Origin: Larix kaempferi
Taxonomy: Eukaryota > Streptophyta > Pinopsida > Pinales > Pinaceae
NCBI GenBank assembly: GCA_027924585.1
Contig: BSBM01000140.1
Coordinates: 7,746,001 to 7,810,000, forward strand
Length of the DNA: 64,000 nt
Reading direction: 5' to 3'
Part shown: piece after piece, positions 46,130 to 60,100 of the stretch
Layout: each line of letters opens with the position of its first letter
Numbering within the stretch: position 1 is the first letter of the stretch
Translations under genes and position numbers: made by a program
Notes under the pieces: generated by a model
The model's input: the letters and a program-made list of their open reading frames with translations, nothing else
Told to the model about the DNA's origin: nothing
Database searches by the model: none

Positions 46130-48460
46130 TGGGTGAAGTTATCACTTGCCGAGAATAATTTGTGTGGATTGAGCCATTTTATGTATTCACTAACAAATAT
46201 GCAACTCTCCTACCATTTGACACCAAAGAGAATAAATTTTGGTGAGAATATTGGTTGGAAGCTTGGAATTTGTCCAAGAACTATATATCTATATAAAGGA
46301 AGTGGCCTACTACTAGGATATTCACTTAATCATATCAGTTTGTTGGCATGTCAATATTCATGATCCCACATGTCCATTGGACCATTAAGGGATGAGATAA
46401 CAAGTAGAGTCCATACTTGCTCTGAATCTAGTTAGTATAGTCATGTTTCATCGACAACTTCTAGTTGTGAGCACGGGGGGTTCGCTCAATTAACTTGTTA
46501 CATAGCACGATCGTTCGTGTGATATTAAAGAATATCCCCAATTTTACTAAATATTGGAAAATTCCTCCTAAAATTTTATTGTTGAAGCCCCCTCCTAATA
46601 TGCCTTTCAAATTAAGAAAACCCCTAGTTTCACCCGATATTGTATGTATCCATTTTTATCAACCCATTTTTAATATCCCCATTATATCATATTATCAAGT
46701 TCTAACAAACAAGATCCCTAACATGTCTTAGAATAAGCAAACATGATGCTACATAAAATAATAGTATAATGCTAATAATGATCCCACTAGGATTGTAGGG
46801 GTGACTCATCAATTTGTAGCATTGGATATTGGAAGACCCAATGAAATAGTACTGGGAAGGGAAAATGTGTAAAAGGAAACCCAATCAAGAGATCAACATA
46901 ACAAAGAATATAGAAGGCTGATATTCCAATAATTAGTGTAATGCTTAGAAAATATGAGAATTGCATATGTTTCACACCACAATCTTCCAATCTACCAATT
47001 TTATGTCATGTAAATATAAGTATAGCCATAGATAGCTCATGTTTTCTATAATCTTAATAAATTAAACTCCATAAAAATTCAAAATTGAAACCATTTCTTG
47101 GATGAACTCCCCTACCTTCCTATCAAAACAAACATCGTTAATGTTTGAACCCAAATGAACACAACAAAATTCCTCTTACTTTCCAATAACGCCATATGAT
47201 TATGTGCATAGCTTGGATTCAGGTCATTCACAAGATGCAATGAATTTCCTCCACTTTCTCTACATTTATTCTTGCAATCAAGGGAATTAACAACATTTAG
47301 TTACCTTTTCTTGGGTTATATCTAGTTTTTTTTCTTTTTTATAAGAGAGGGGAAAATCTCCATTATTGGGTTTCAAGCATGCAATAGTTACAAAGATACA
47401 AAGATGGTGAGACTTATGTGATACCGTTTCATGGTAATGATAACACATAGGGAATGTGAATAAGGATTTAGATTTTCACCTATGTTCATGTCAATTCCAA
47501 TACAATATTAAGATGGATACCTTGCATAAAATAATTGAAATTACAATTATAAATGTGCCAAATATAACTCAATCTGACAACTATTCCTAACTAGCAATGT
47601 GAAAATTTTAAAGAAGAATACAAAAATTTGAAAGAAATAATTAGTCAAAAAATATTGATCTAACTTTTCTTGGTTCTAGTGAGACAAGAAAGATTGATCT
47701 CACTTTTCTTGTTTTTCATGGAGCAAGGTTTGATTGAATTTCAATACCCACCTAAAACCCAACCTAAAAAATGAAGAGTTAGATCTTTTACTCGAATGCC
47801 TACAAAAATACAGTACAATTGTTCAACTTCGGAAATCCCAGTTAGCTACATCTCTTAACTTAAATATGAAAAACAATATAACATCAATTCAAACCAAGCA
47901 TAAATAAGATATTAAATGAGTATTGCTCAAGGCCAGTAATCCAAAGAGACTTCCATCGATATTATCATTGGTACACTATTATCATATTTATGCAAAACTT
48001 AAGATCATAAGTAATATCAAATAAAAATGGAGGCTCTTTAAGTTTTAGGTGGGTATGAATTGAACCCATGAGTTGGAGGTATGAATCCATCCCATGATTT
48101 GGATTTTATTCCTCAGCCCACCCAAATAAAATAACCCCCAATTTTTATATTACTATGTCAAATTAAGAACCCCCCTTGACCCCTAATACGGGGCAATATA
48201 TTTTTGAGGTTTGGAAGAGTATTCAAACCCCCAATATGAATGAATGTGATATGATATTGCCTTGCTAGTGAACACCCCGTGGTTGTGAGTGATCAAATAT
48301 TGCTTGTGAAATGTGTAAATAAATCCATCATCTCCTCATTCATACACTTGTTCATTCGAGAGTCTAGGAGTCGAGAGTGTCCAAAGTTGAGCTTCAGTGT
48401 ATTTTCTTCTATTACACTACCTTAGTAATCGACATAATCAAAAGTTTGAGTCTTATTGGA
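46130..48460. other. AT-rich intergenic DNA, no gene seen
   Basis: No coherent frame, no LTR or terminal repeat recognised. Scattered short open frames look like chance. Confidence 0.5.
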
Positions 48461-48465
48461 AAAAT

Positions 48466-48645
48466 ATTCGCCAAATTTTTAGCATATTTTATAAATCAGA
48501 AAGATTCGCCAAGTTTTTACAATTTTTATAATTAAGTGAAATATTCTCAAAGATTTTACAATATCTTATAATTTAGTGAAAGATTCACCAAGATTTTATT
48601 ACATTATATAATGAAATGAAAGATTCGCCAAAAACATTATATATA
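48466..48645. repeat. Short AT-rich minisatellite
   Basis: About four diverged units of 45-50 bp with anchors agattcgccaag and attttataattaagtgaa. Confidence 0.7.
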
Positions 48646-49238
48646 CATATTATATTATTGATAAAATCGCCTTCAAGTTTTCCTATATATTGGGGATATT
48701 TTCCCATTTTTTATATATATAAATTTGTGGGGGGGGTTCTTAAAATCATCCACGTTGCTTGCGTACTTGTCCCATTTGTTCAACCAACTTCTTGGCAGTT
48801 TGAGAACTTGACCATTGTCCAACCAACTCCTTAAATTTGCTGGTATGAGAGAGTATGAATTGGTGGACTTGATTCCTGCACAAGAACCACATGATGTAGG
48901 ACCCATTCTTTGTGTTTCTTCTTGAACTGGATCTTCATGGAGTATCTTTTGGATCTGCATGATGTATTATCTTATGTACTTCTTCAAACTTCACCTACAA
49001 TATGTATCATTGTTGCACTCCTATATATACTCCAAAGTTTCATGACTGTTGTATCCATGATATACATCTTCAGACAGAATGTGCTCTTAGATATACTCCA
49101 AAGTTGCATACATATATGTCACCTTCACCATTTGTGCATATACTTTTGTTGTCCATGCTTTATTTATCATGTGCATAGACTACCTCAAAGTGGCTTCTTC
49201 ATACTTCTAATGGAATGTTGTATCAACTTTGACTTAGG

Positions 49239-51389
49239 ATGATAGTCAAACACTTGACATCCTCTTCAGTCAAACACTTGGCATCAATGAAAACCAATCC
49301 TCAACAAATTCTATTAGAACATAAATTGAATACAATAGGAGGAAACTCGCATGATTTTGTCATTCGAAATGGTTTCGAGCAAAATATAACTGATCAAATT
49401 GATAGTCTCCATAATCGTGTCTTACATTCCTCCTGCTTGGGTGATGCCACCCATGTTTTTCAAGTTGAAGTCTCATCTCTAGTCGATAAAGATTGCGGTC
49501 AGTAATGCTCGGTTTCCACTCCACTCCAGAACTCTGTTGTTATTGATGAAAACCAATGGGTTTTTATTCATGATGATCCTAGTCAACAGCCTTTTGAATA
49601 GATTGTTCATTATCATGAAGACCTTACTTCTCAGGACTGCATTCAGGAACAGAGTCACGTGTTGGCTCTCTCTGAGCCTACATAGGCTGGCCATTTTCAT
49701 TATAATGGTGATGGACCTTTTCAAACCCTTGAAATGGAGCGTAATTTAAAGGTTATTCAGGATGCAGGAAAAACATCCCCTTACCCTAACCAGGGATAAT
49801 TTTAAGGACCCATACTTATTTAAAAGTGTATGAACCTTGGCAAATCTTACCAATTCTTAAAATATCAACTATAAAATATTTGGCGATATTTTTCTAAAAT
49901 TATTTCAATTTCTAAGGATTGCATATAGTTTATATAATAATTTGGCAATTTTTAGAGTGAAAAAAGTTTACCCCATCAAAATTGGGCGAAATGGGGCTTC
50001 AAAAAATGCAGATCGGCGAATCGTTTTTTGGAAAAAAAATATGGAAAAATAGCCCATGGGATAAATTTTACCCCTAAAATTATCCTTGACCCTAACCTTA
50101 GTAAAATGTTTGATGTGAGTCATAATTATGGAGATTCTCTTGATCAAATTCTTGAAGATAATTTTGAAAAAATGGGTGTTACCCAGTTACTCATAGGGTT
50201 TGAAAGGGTAAAGGATTTAATTTTCTCCACTTTTAGTGAGGATGTGAAGGCTCCAAATATTCAAAATGACTTTGCAGTTAAAGGAAATCAAGCACATGCC
50301 ATTCTTGATAACTCTTCATAGGAAAAGGTCTTTGAAAAAATGGCTCAACCTGTGTCTTCTTCAATAGACAATGTCACTTAAGGATTTCAATCCATTTCAC
50401 AAGTCAATTCCTGCAGCAATGTGGATTTCTCTGCTAGCCCAATTCTTGATCAAGTTCCAGGTCATGTTTCAAACCCTCAAGTCAAAACTTCTCGAGTGGA
50501 TGATGATATGGTTACTATTCTTTTATCTACGATTGATGGAAATCCAATACAAAGTGTGCCAACTCACATATCCACCTCTTCAATCTTTTCAGATGTCTGC
50601 CATATTGTTCACAAGAAACATATTACCTCTGATAATGGTCAACATGAACCTCGGGGTTCATGTCTGGTTCAGAAATTAATAGCAGATAATAATGCCAGGG
50701 TGGATAACAGTGCAAACTTAGCATCAAATGTCCCTGATCATCGATTTATAAATATTTTCCCTCAACAAAATTATGGCATGCATATGAATGCATGATCAAA
50801 TATTGAACTAATACAGTTTTAGGACCTCGAGATTTTGGGAAAAAGAAGAGCTCGGGCTATGTCGAGGGATAACCATAATAGATCTACAGCCCTGCAATCC
50901 AACGCAATCATTGATCTCATCCTATTTGAAGATCCTCGTCCCACTGTTGAATCTTCAACACATAGGCCCAACCCTTCAAATCACGCACAACCTGATAGCG
51001 GGTTCCTTTTGCTTGAAAATGTTAAAATAAATCCACAGTTTCCAAATGTAGATCCAACTCTTAGCAAATTCAAAGATATATGTGATAAAATTAATGGCAT
51101 TGAACTTCAACCAAGTATGCATCTTGTGAACTGTTGTTCTCACTGTCAATTGCGTTTAAGGAAGAATGAATACAAGTTTAGTTCCCTCATTTAGGATGGT
51201 CGTCAACTTGTTAAGAAGGTTCACCATTACAAGAAATGGGTAGTACATGTGAAAGAACAGTATCAAGCTCAGGTTGCTGAGTTGGAACATAAGTTCAAAC
51301 TTGCATAGGATTCTATGGTTCTTCATACTTCACAGGTTAATATTTATGTTGCTCCTGAAGCTGTGAAGCTTTTCAACATTGATAAATAA
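49239..51389 (+). pseudogene. Unrecognised long reading frame with many stops
   Basis: One frame reads through most of the interval with non-random, protein-like text: WVFIHDDPSQQPFE, DPNLSKMFDVSHNYGDSLDQ, NIFPQQNYGMHMNA, GFLLLENVKINPQFPN and VKEQYQAQVAELEHKF. It has roughly ten stops and an AT-rich low-coding insert at about 49795-50085 that keeps the phase. It ends at TAA 51387-51389. The C-terminal part has a CCSHCQLRLRKNEY motif and a predicted coiled coil (EQYQAQVAELEHKFKLA). No known domain is recognised. Position just upstream of a LINE RNase H fragment suggests a LINE ORF1 or 5' portion, but no reverse transcriptase lies between them. It could also be a decayed host gene. Confidence 0.45.
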
Positions 51390-52180
51390 ACACTTTGACC
51401 TTTTGTATATATTTATGTTTTTACGTAGGTATGTCTTATAGTTAATTAAATTTCATGCTTTTGTTTTATAATGAATCTTAAGTATTGGTTTTCTTTTATG
51501 AAGTGGCCATAAAATATTAAATTCTGCAACCACTTCTTAATTTTATTTTTATTAATTAATATAATATTTCTATGTGTGCAGTCAGAAAACCCCTTCATGT
51601 CTTTTTTTGTTCATGTGGTCAAGATCCTTTCACGGCATGCAATTCAATGATGGGCATGCAATTCAATGATGATGAACTGTGCAGAATCTAATTTTTGTAT
51701 CTAGCTCATTTTGGAATATATGGGTTTTGTGATCCTATTTTGGAGGGATTTTTCCATCCAGTATTTAGATTAGTTTTTGTATCTTTGGTGAATGAATAGG
51801 ATGTGAAATCATTGTAATCCATTACTGTGTTGATATAAAGGGTAAGAAGGAACTTTGGAAGAGAGGTTTCATTTTTCCTTGGATGATTTTGGTATAATAT
51901 TTTGTTAATAAAAAATAGCTCAATACTTTTAGCATAGGATCTTGTATTTGTTTGTATGGGAATGATCGTTCAGATTGGGTAATATATAATGTATGGTGTT
52001 TTAATTATCATAGTGAATTTTTTATCATCTTTCTTAAAAACATAGTTGAAATTGTGCATAGTTCAAATTGGTCATATCATCTTTTTTATCATGATTTTTA
52101 TTTGAAGATAGAATTATATCATTTAAGGATTGTGCAATGAATAATATGGCCATCATGCAAGCTTCAAGATGGTGAGGTCT
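51390..52180. other. AT-rich stretch, no gene seen
   Basis: A short tandem duplication (ggcatgcaattcaatgatg, twice near 51634-51672) is the only structure noted. Confidence 0.5.
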
Positions 52181-52189
52181 TCAAAAATG

Positions 52190-52950
52190 ATTTTCTTAGT
52201 TCCTAAAGTTATAGATAAATATGGGGCATGGGAATATTTTGATGGTGCAAATGGAATCCTCAATTGGGAGGGGCAAGGGGTCTTATTTATCTCAAGGATT
52301 CAGTTTTCCACAAGTTCAAAGCAGGTTTAAGCTTAAGCTCCAACAACAAAGATGAATTGTTGACACTACAACTTGTTCTCAAAATAGCATAAAAAATGGA
52401 TTTCATAATTCCTAAAGTTATTGATAAATATGGGGCATGGAAATATTTTGATGGTGCAAAGGGAATCCTCAATTGGGAGGGGAAAAGGGTCTTATTTATA
52501 TCAAGGATTCAGTTTTCCACAAGTTCAAAGCGGGTTTAGGCTTAAGCTCCAACAACAAAGCTGAATTGTTGACACTACAACTTGTTCTCAAAATAGCATC
52601 AAATCTGTGTATTCAAAAAATAAAAAAATTTTAGGGATTCATTACTTGTTATAAATTAGGTGTTTTAAGAAAAAAATTATTCATAATATTTTTCTTAAGC
52701 CTTTATATGATGAAGTGATGGTTCTTGCAGGTACTTTTCAAGAAATTTATTTTCAACATATTTTTAGAGAAATTTTATATGATGAAGTGATAGTTCTTGC
52801 ATGTACCTTTCAAGAAAATTATTTTCAACATATTTTTAGAGAAATGAATACAAAAGCATATATTCTCTCTCTAAGGAGTGGCTCCTACTTGCTCCACCAA
52901 CATGGCACAATGGTATGAGTCTGAGGGCACTTCGACAGTTTTCGTATTAT
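52190..52950 (+). pseudogene. LINE RNase H domain fragment with internal tandem duplications
   Basis: KYGAWEYFDGANG (or WKYFDGAKG), then after a frame change IYLKDSVFHKFKAGL, SLSSNNKDELLTLQLVLKIA, and downstream HIFREMNTKA. This matches the plan of the RNase H domain at the end of plant LINE ORF2: a W.FFDGA start, a SNN.AELLAL helix with the catalytic Glu, and the H..RE.N..AD end. The first block is present twice, about 207 bp apart (from about 52203 and 52410). A second duplication of about 70 bp (tatgatgaagtgat...cttgca...) occurs at 52705-52850. Frameshifts and stops make it dead. The preceding reverse transcriptase is absent. Confidence 0.7.
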
Positions 52951-53660
52951 ATATTTCCTTATATAACTTATATTAAAAGAGTGTCTCATAACACTCTTGG
53001 TTGGTATGAATGTAAGTTTTCTCATAACACTCTTGGTTGGTATGAAAGTAAGTTTTATTTATTGAATAAGTTTGATTTTTAGATGAATTATGAGAATTAA
53101 ATTTTTTATTCTTTTATGAAAAATTAAGTGTTGTGGTATAATTTATGTTTGTTGACAGATTTTAATATATTAATAGTTTATTGGCTTGATAATTTACTTA
53201 CATTATCTCATGAAAAGTAAAAACTTTACAAACATGGTTGGTTTTATTATGATGAAAACTAAAAACTTTACAAAATTACATGCAAAATGTGTTTAGTAGT
53301 ACAGTATAGTAATTGTAGCATATTTAACTACAACACATGAACCCTTCGGATGAAAACTAAAAACTTTAGAAAATTACACGTAACATGTGTATACTAGTAC
53401 TATTATAGTACTTGTAGCATATTTAACTACAATACATGAAACCCACATGTATAGTAGCATAGTTAACAACAATACATGAACCCCATATGAATGTCCATAG
53501 GAAAAGCCGAAGAAGAAATAGACTTAGGTTCAAGCGCTTGTGCACGCTTTCCATACTCGGCCACTAAATCCATATGCTTTCCATGCACTGTCAAGTTTAA
53601 CCAATCGATCCATAGCCGAGTCACAAAGTATGTTGGTACGGACTCAGGGAATATCTGTTC
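52951..53660. other. AT-rich flank of the kinase pseudogene, no gene seen
   Basis: Contains short local duplications (ataacactcttggttggtatgaa twice near 52988-53045; an aactaaaaactttacaaaattaca type twice near 53256-53380) and the presumed 3' untranslated region of the kinase pseudogene. Confidence 0.5.
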
Positions 53661-55574
53661 CTAACCATGCAAAGTAGGGATTTTATAAATTTCAATTGAA
53701 GAATATCCTTCTTCAGTCCAAGGCAGGAAAGGTGTTTCAGGTGCAGCAACGGAAATGCAAGGCAAGGGAGGATCGGGCATGTCGTCTCCAATTTCTTCTA
53801 ACATTTGAACAACCCTACTCATAGAAGGACGATCTACGTACTTGTATTGTATGCAACACAATCCAACTTTAGTCAGTCTCCTTGCCTTCTCCTCATCTAA
53901 TTCTGTTTCCATTCCTCCTCTTAATCTCATCCCCAACTCCCCACTCTCAAGCATCTTGAAAGCCCACTCAGGAAAATAATACTGGCTTGAACGGCTTACC
54001 CTCCAATCGATGTTCTTTCTTCCCCCAACAATCTCCAGCAACAGCATTCCAAAGCTATACACATCTGATTTATCTGTAACAGGACCCAAATCATTGTCAC
54101 ACAACTCTGGCACCACATATCCCGGCGTCCCTCTGGCACCCGTCATTGATATATGGCTCTCTTCCTTCCCACAAAATTTTGCGAGACTTTTGGTGTGAAG
54201 TCTGCGTCCAGCAATATATTGTGAAGTTTGATGTCAAAGTGTATGATGCGCTTATCGCAGTCATGGTGTAAATACCCAATTCCACGAGCGGCGCCCAAAG
54301 CTATTGAATACAATTGTTCCCAGCTTAAGGCTTGCTCCTCTTTTTCGCCAAAGAGAAATTTATCAAGAGATCCATTGACCATGTACTCATAAACCAGTGC
54401 GCTTGTAGGGCTTTCAAAACAATACCCTAACAGCCGAACCAAGTTGACATGATGAACCCGTCCAATGGTGGTCACTTCATTCATGAATTGGGTTTCGTTG
54501 TGTCTATGCCTGTCAAGAATCTTAACAGCCACTGGAACTTCGTTGGAACGAAGCATTCCTTTATACACCACACCATAGCAGCCTTCTCCCAACTTTTCTG
54601 CAAAGTTTTTTGTGATCTTCTTCAGGTGAGAGAGGGAATATCTGGTTGGCATTTCATAACCATATTCCTTTAGGAATTTCTCCACCTTAGATATAGAATT
54701 ACCGGTAGGCCGGTTTCTCCTCTTTGCATAAAACATTAACAGCAGGGCTACTGCCACTACTGTCAACACAAACCCTAGCATGCAACCTGCGGTATAATGA
54801 GCAGATTGATATAAATGTATCTTCCTCGAACCCCGTAGAGATCAATATTAATGGAAACAAAATGCATATTCACCTTGACGTTAAATCAGAGATACTGAAT
54901 ACTAGGAAAAACATCAAATGTACCTATTATAATAGAAAACTTGTTTCGGCCTCCTGTATCTTGAATACCTACAGTTTTTGGTAAGAGAACGCATACATGA
55001 GAGATCGGGAAACACATATACATAACATGATTCAAGAGTATTGGCAAAATTATTGATAGAATTCAAGCACTGACTTTGTAATCAAATTTGTAGAAGGCGA
55101 TCAAGAAACGTACCATTGTTGGGGCATTTGTCTGGATGCGAGGTGCCATCGGGACAATAGCAAAGAAACGTGGTCGGTTTTGAAATGAGATAACCACAAC
55201 TCCCATGACTGTTAGAACAAGCAGCACAGCTTTCATATCTGATCGGGTCGACAACCCATGTTACCTGGAAACCCTCCCCGAGTAAAGTATTATAATCCAT
55301 GGGCTGAGTAGAAAGGTTATTAAATGGTAGTTGATATGCGTCACAGAAGGGTGTCCGCTCAGGGTTTAAACGTGGACTCGAACTGTAGTGCCAATTATCG
55401 CCGCATAAACTCAAATTTCCATAAGCGTTCTCAGGAATTTGGTCGCAGTGCTTCCAAAGCGTGAGATTAGTGTACCAATTGGCGATAAGAAATTGAGAGC
55501 CAGGCAACCATAATTGAGAGTAGTTACCTGAAAGATTGCATTCACCGCCCCACAGATTGTCGTTAACAATTGTC

Positions 55575-56070
55575 TGTTAGAATAATTTTTGTAATTAATC
55601 TATAATTTGGACCACACATATAAATAATTAAAATGTGTGTGCTATCATTTAATTAAGCCTAAATATAGTGATCTAATTAATAATTGATTAATTGGCTTAA
55701 GGGTATAATTGTCATGAGATTATTGTGTAGATACCATTAGATAATTATTATTTCTATGAGGGGCGGAAATATAATTGTGATAAAATTAAAACTGCTCTAG
55801 CGGTTATTGTAAACTGTCCTAGCGGTTTATAAATAGGGTTATGGTCCCCATTCTACCATTACGCATTCCAATTTCTGAAAATCCTCTCACAGAGAAGTTG
55901 ACACAGAATCTAGTGGCTAGAATTGGAAGACCATCTCAAAGGGTTCTCTTCCTGTAAGGTTTCTCCTTCAATGGATTCAGGTATGCTTCCGCTATTAATT
56001 TTCTACTCATTGTTTTAATCAGAAGATTCCAGTATATATAAATTAGGGTTTTCATTTTATGATATTAACA
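55575..56070 (+). repeat. Element F 5' LTR
   Basis: 496 bp. Contains TATAAATAG at 55828-55836, preceded by two copies of ctagcggtt (about 55797 and 55819), a possible promoter-proximal motif that is also kept in the 3' LTR. Confidence 0.95.
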
Positions 56071-56072
56071 AG

Positions 56073-56085
56073 TGGTATCAGAGCC
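56073..56085 (+). promoter_or_regulatory. Element F primer binding site
   Basis: TGGTATCAGAGCC two bases after the 5' LTR; initiator-Met-tRNA type. Confidence 0.92.
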
Positions 56086-57038
56086 TACTTCTTGATTAAT
56101 TCTTTGAGTTATTAATTTAATATATATATATTTGTCAATGGATTCAGTGGATCATTTTGATAAAGTCAATAGAAATCGATTGTATTAACATAAAATATAC
56201 ATAAATACATTTGGAAATTTTCCTACTTTCTGTGCTTTTAGCTATTTTTTCTATAAGAGTATACATAGATACATTCATTGGTTAAGAAGAGAGGTGCAGA
56301 AAAAATTGTATTTGAAGTCAAAAGTATTACCTTTCCAATTGATTTATCTTAGAAATTTTTTCTGGGAATAGTAGGTGATGATTCTGTTAAAGTTTCAAAT
56401 ATATATATATGTATATGAGTATAAAACGCCTTTATCCCTTGCTACTGCAATATTTATCATGTTCTTATAATAATATATTAAGTTTTAATTTAATTTTTGT
56501 ATTAAATAAATTTTTTCTTGGTTTGGCACAGTTATTGTATTTAGTATATAATTATTGATCAAAACTGTGAATTTGAATTTGAATTTGAATTTTTTATTAC
56601 TATTATTATTATTATTTAAAAGCATTTTATGATATTAATATTTAAGTTATTGATCTAGCATTTTAAATAGGCTAATTAAAGCGGAAAATCACCAAAGTGA
56701 CATCTTTCGTGTAGATTAGTCTGTTCAGGGTGTTAGATATTTGTGTGTATGTGATTCATGCGGGTATTGACTGGCCCAAAGGAAAGTTAATATTTGGTTA
56801 AATTGCATACATACCTGTGGTGATAAATATGTGATGATTATAAAGGTAACTTAATGTGAATAATAAATCAATCCAAAGATAGATTCATTATTTGACATAA
56901 CTTATTATCAATGTTTGATCACTACAACAAGAGTACCACTTACAGTTAATATTACTGTCCAAAGACTTGATATTAATGTTGTGCTAGGTATCTTGAAATG
57001 TCATAATTTGTTTTTAAATTTAAAGATTATGTGTTTAA
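56086..57038 (+). other. Element F leader
   Basis: About 1 kb AT-rich leader between primer site and gag-pol. Contains repeated gaatttgaatttgaattt (near 56570) and an ATT microsatellite (near 56600). An in-frame start for gag is not obvious here; splicing in the leader is possible but not shown. Confidence 0.6.
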
Positions 57039-57146
57039 TTGCTTATTTTATGTGAACATGATGGTTTATTTGATTCATTTTATTTTGTTCTCTATTCAAC
57101 TTTTATATCAACTACTTCTATATCTGCCAACATCAATAATGTCCCT

Positions 57147-60100
57147 ATGTTAAATGGAACTAATTTTAAGGACTGGAAAGAGAATATGATGATTCTCTTA
57201 GGCTGCATGGATATAGATTTAGCCTTGAGAATGCCCAAACCTGATGAACTCAATGAGGATAGTACTCAAGAGGATGAGGTTTATTGGGGTAAGTGGGAAC
57301 GTTCAAATAGGCTAAGTCTTATGATCATGAAGCGCGGCATTCCAGAAGCTTTCAGGGGTGCGGTAACCAATGAGGTTACTAATGCCAGTGACTTCCTTGC
57401 AGAAATTCAGAAACGTTTTGCCAAAAATGATAAGGCTGAAACGAGCACGCTTTTAGCAAGCTTGATTTCAATGAAGTACAAAAGCAAGGGTAATGTTCGG
57501 GAGTACATCATGGAGATGTCTCATCTTGCTTCAAAACTTAAGGCTTTGAAACTCAAGTTATCTGATGATTTCCTCGTGCATTTGGTTCTCATCTCTCTTC
57601 CTGCACAATTTAATCAATTCAAGGTCAGTTATAACTGTCAAAAGGATAAATGGACTCTTAATGAGCTCATTTCATTTTGTGTGCAAGAGGAAGAGAGATT
57701 GAAGCAACACAAGACCGAAAGTGCTCATTTGGCTAGCACTTCCAAGGATAAGGGCAAACGAAAGAATAAGGATAATAAGGTTGCTGCTTCTAAGGGTCCA
57801 AAACAAAAGAAACAGAAAGTTGAGGTAACATGTTTCTTCTGTAATAAGCCTGGACATACTAAGAAGGAATGTACCAAGTATGCTGCTTGGCGCGTTAAGA
57901 AAGGTATATTTCTTACTTTGGTCTATTCTGAAGTTAATTTAGCTTCAGTATCTAGAAACACATGGTGGTTAGATTCTGGTGCTACTACTCACATTTGTGT
58001 TTCTATGCAGGGTTGCCTGAGTTACCGAAAACCAAGTGATGCTGAAAGATGCATCTATGTCGGAGATGGTCAGTCGGTAGAAGTAGAGGCAATAGGGCAC
58101 TTTAGATTATTATTGAAATCTGGTTATTTTTTGGATCTAATAGATACTTTTGTTGTACCGTCTTTCAGACGGAATTTAATTTCAATTTCTGTTTTGGACA
58201 AATCAGGTTATTGTTGTTCATTTGGAAACAATAAATTTACATTATCTATTAATTCAAATGCTGTTGGAACCGGTTTACTTAATGTCTATGATAATCTATA
58301 TTTGTTGGAAACTGTTCCGTCCTATAATGAAACCTTGCATGTGGAATCACGAGGTACAAAGCGTAAATTGAATAAAGATAATTCGGCTTCATTGTGGCAC
58401 AAACGCCTAGGTCATATCTCTAAATCTAGAGTTGAGCGACTTGTGTCCGATGGGATTTTGGAATCACTTGACTTTTCATATTTTGATATTTGTGTTGAGT
58501 GTATTAAAGGAAAACAGACCAAAACAAAGAAATTAGGTGCCAATAGAGCTACAGACGTCTTAGAATTAATTCATACAGATATCTGTGGACCATACCCTAC
58601 GGCATCTTGGAATGGTCAACAGTACTTTATAACATTCATAGATGACTATTCAAGATATGGCTACCTATTTCTTATACATGAGAAATCACAATCATTGGAC
58701 GTGTTCAAAACATTTAAAGCAGAAGTTGAGTTACAACTCAACAAAAGAATAAAGAGCGTCAGATCTGACCGTGGTGGTGAATACTATGGTAGATATGACG
58801 GATCAGGTGAACAACGTCCAGGACCATTTGCTAAATACCTAGAGGAATGTGGGATCGTCCCTCAATACACCATGCCAGGATCACCTAGCATGAATGGTGT
58901 AGCAGAAAGACGAAACCGAACTCTTAAGGACATGGTAAGGAGCATGATTAGTCATTCTACTTTACCCGAAAAACTCTGGGGTGAAGCACTCAAAACGGCA
59001 GCTTATATCCTAAATCGGGTGCCAACTAAAGCGGCTGCTAAAACACCTTATGAGCTTTGGACGGGTCGAAAGCCTAGTTTAAAGCATTTTCATATTTGGG
59101 GATGTCCAGCTGAAGCGAGACCTTATAAGCCTCATGAAAAGAAACTGGACTCTAAAACAGTTAGCAGCTACTTTATTGGCTATGCAGAGCGATCAAGGGG
59201 TTTTAAATTTTATGATCTTGCTATTAGGTCAATTTTTGAGACGGGAACTGCAACATTTTTTGAGGATGTTGAGTTTGGGGGGAGAAATCAGGCTAGGAAT
59301 ATTGTCCTTGAGGAGGAAGAGGGATCTACTATTGCTTTTGATAATGTACAAGTTTCACTACCTATCATTGATCAAGAAGTAAATTTGGATCCTCAACCAA
59401 CAGACAATATTGTTCAACCCTTAATTGCAAATGAGGACATTGCTCCTGAAGAACAAACTCAACAACCTCAAGAAAATATGCCATTAAGGAGATCCACTAG
59501 AGAGAGGAGAAGTGCAATTTCGGACGATTATATCGTATATCTCCAGGAACGTGAGGTAGAAAGTGGAATGATGGAAGATTATCCAATCAACTTCCAGCAA
59601 GCCATGAAAAGTTCCAACTCTCAGAAATGGATTGAAGCCATGAATGAAGAGTACAAATCTATGCAAGACAATAAAGTTTGGGAACTTGTCCCATTACCAG
59701 TTGGTACGAAGCCCATTGGTTGTAAATGGATATTTAAAACCAAGCGGGATTCAAATGGTAATGTAGAAAGATATAAAGCACGTCTTGTAGCTAAAGGCTT
59801 TACTCAAAAAGAAGGAATTGACTTCAAAGAGACCTTCTCTCCAGTTTCTACGAAGGACTCTTTCAGGATAATCATGGCACTAGTTGCACATTATGATCTT
59901 GAGTTACATCAAATGGATGTTAAAACAGCGTTTCTCAATGGTGACATTGATGAAACAATTTATATGGTACAACCAGAAAATTTTGTGTCCGAAGACTCAA
60001 AGAATATGGTTTGTAAATTAACTAAATCCATTTATGGGCTCAAGCAAGCTTCTCGTCAGTGGTACTTCAAATTTCATCAAATTATTGTCTCATGTGGTTT

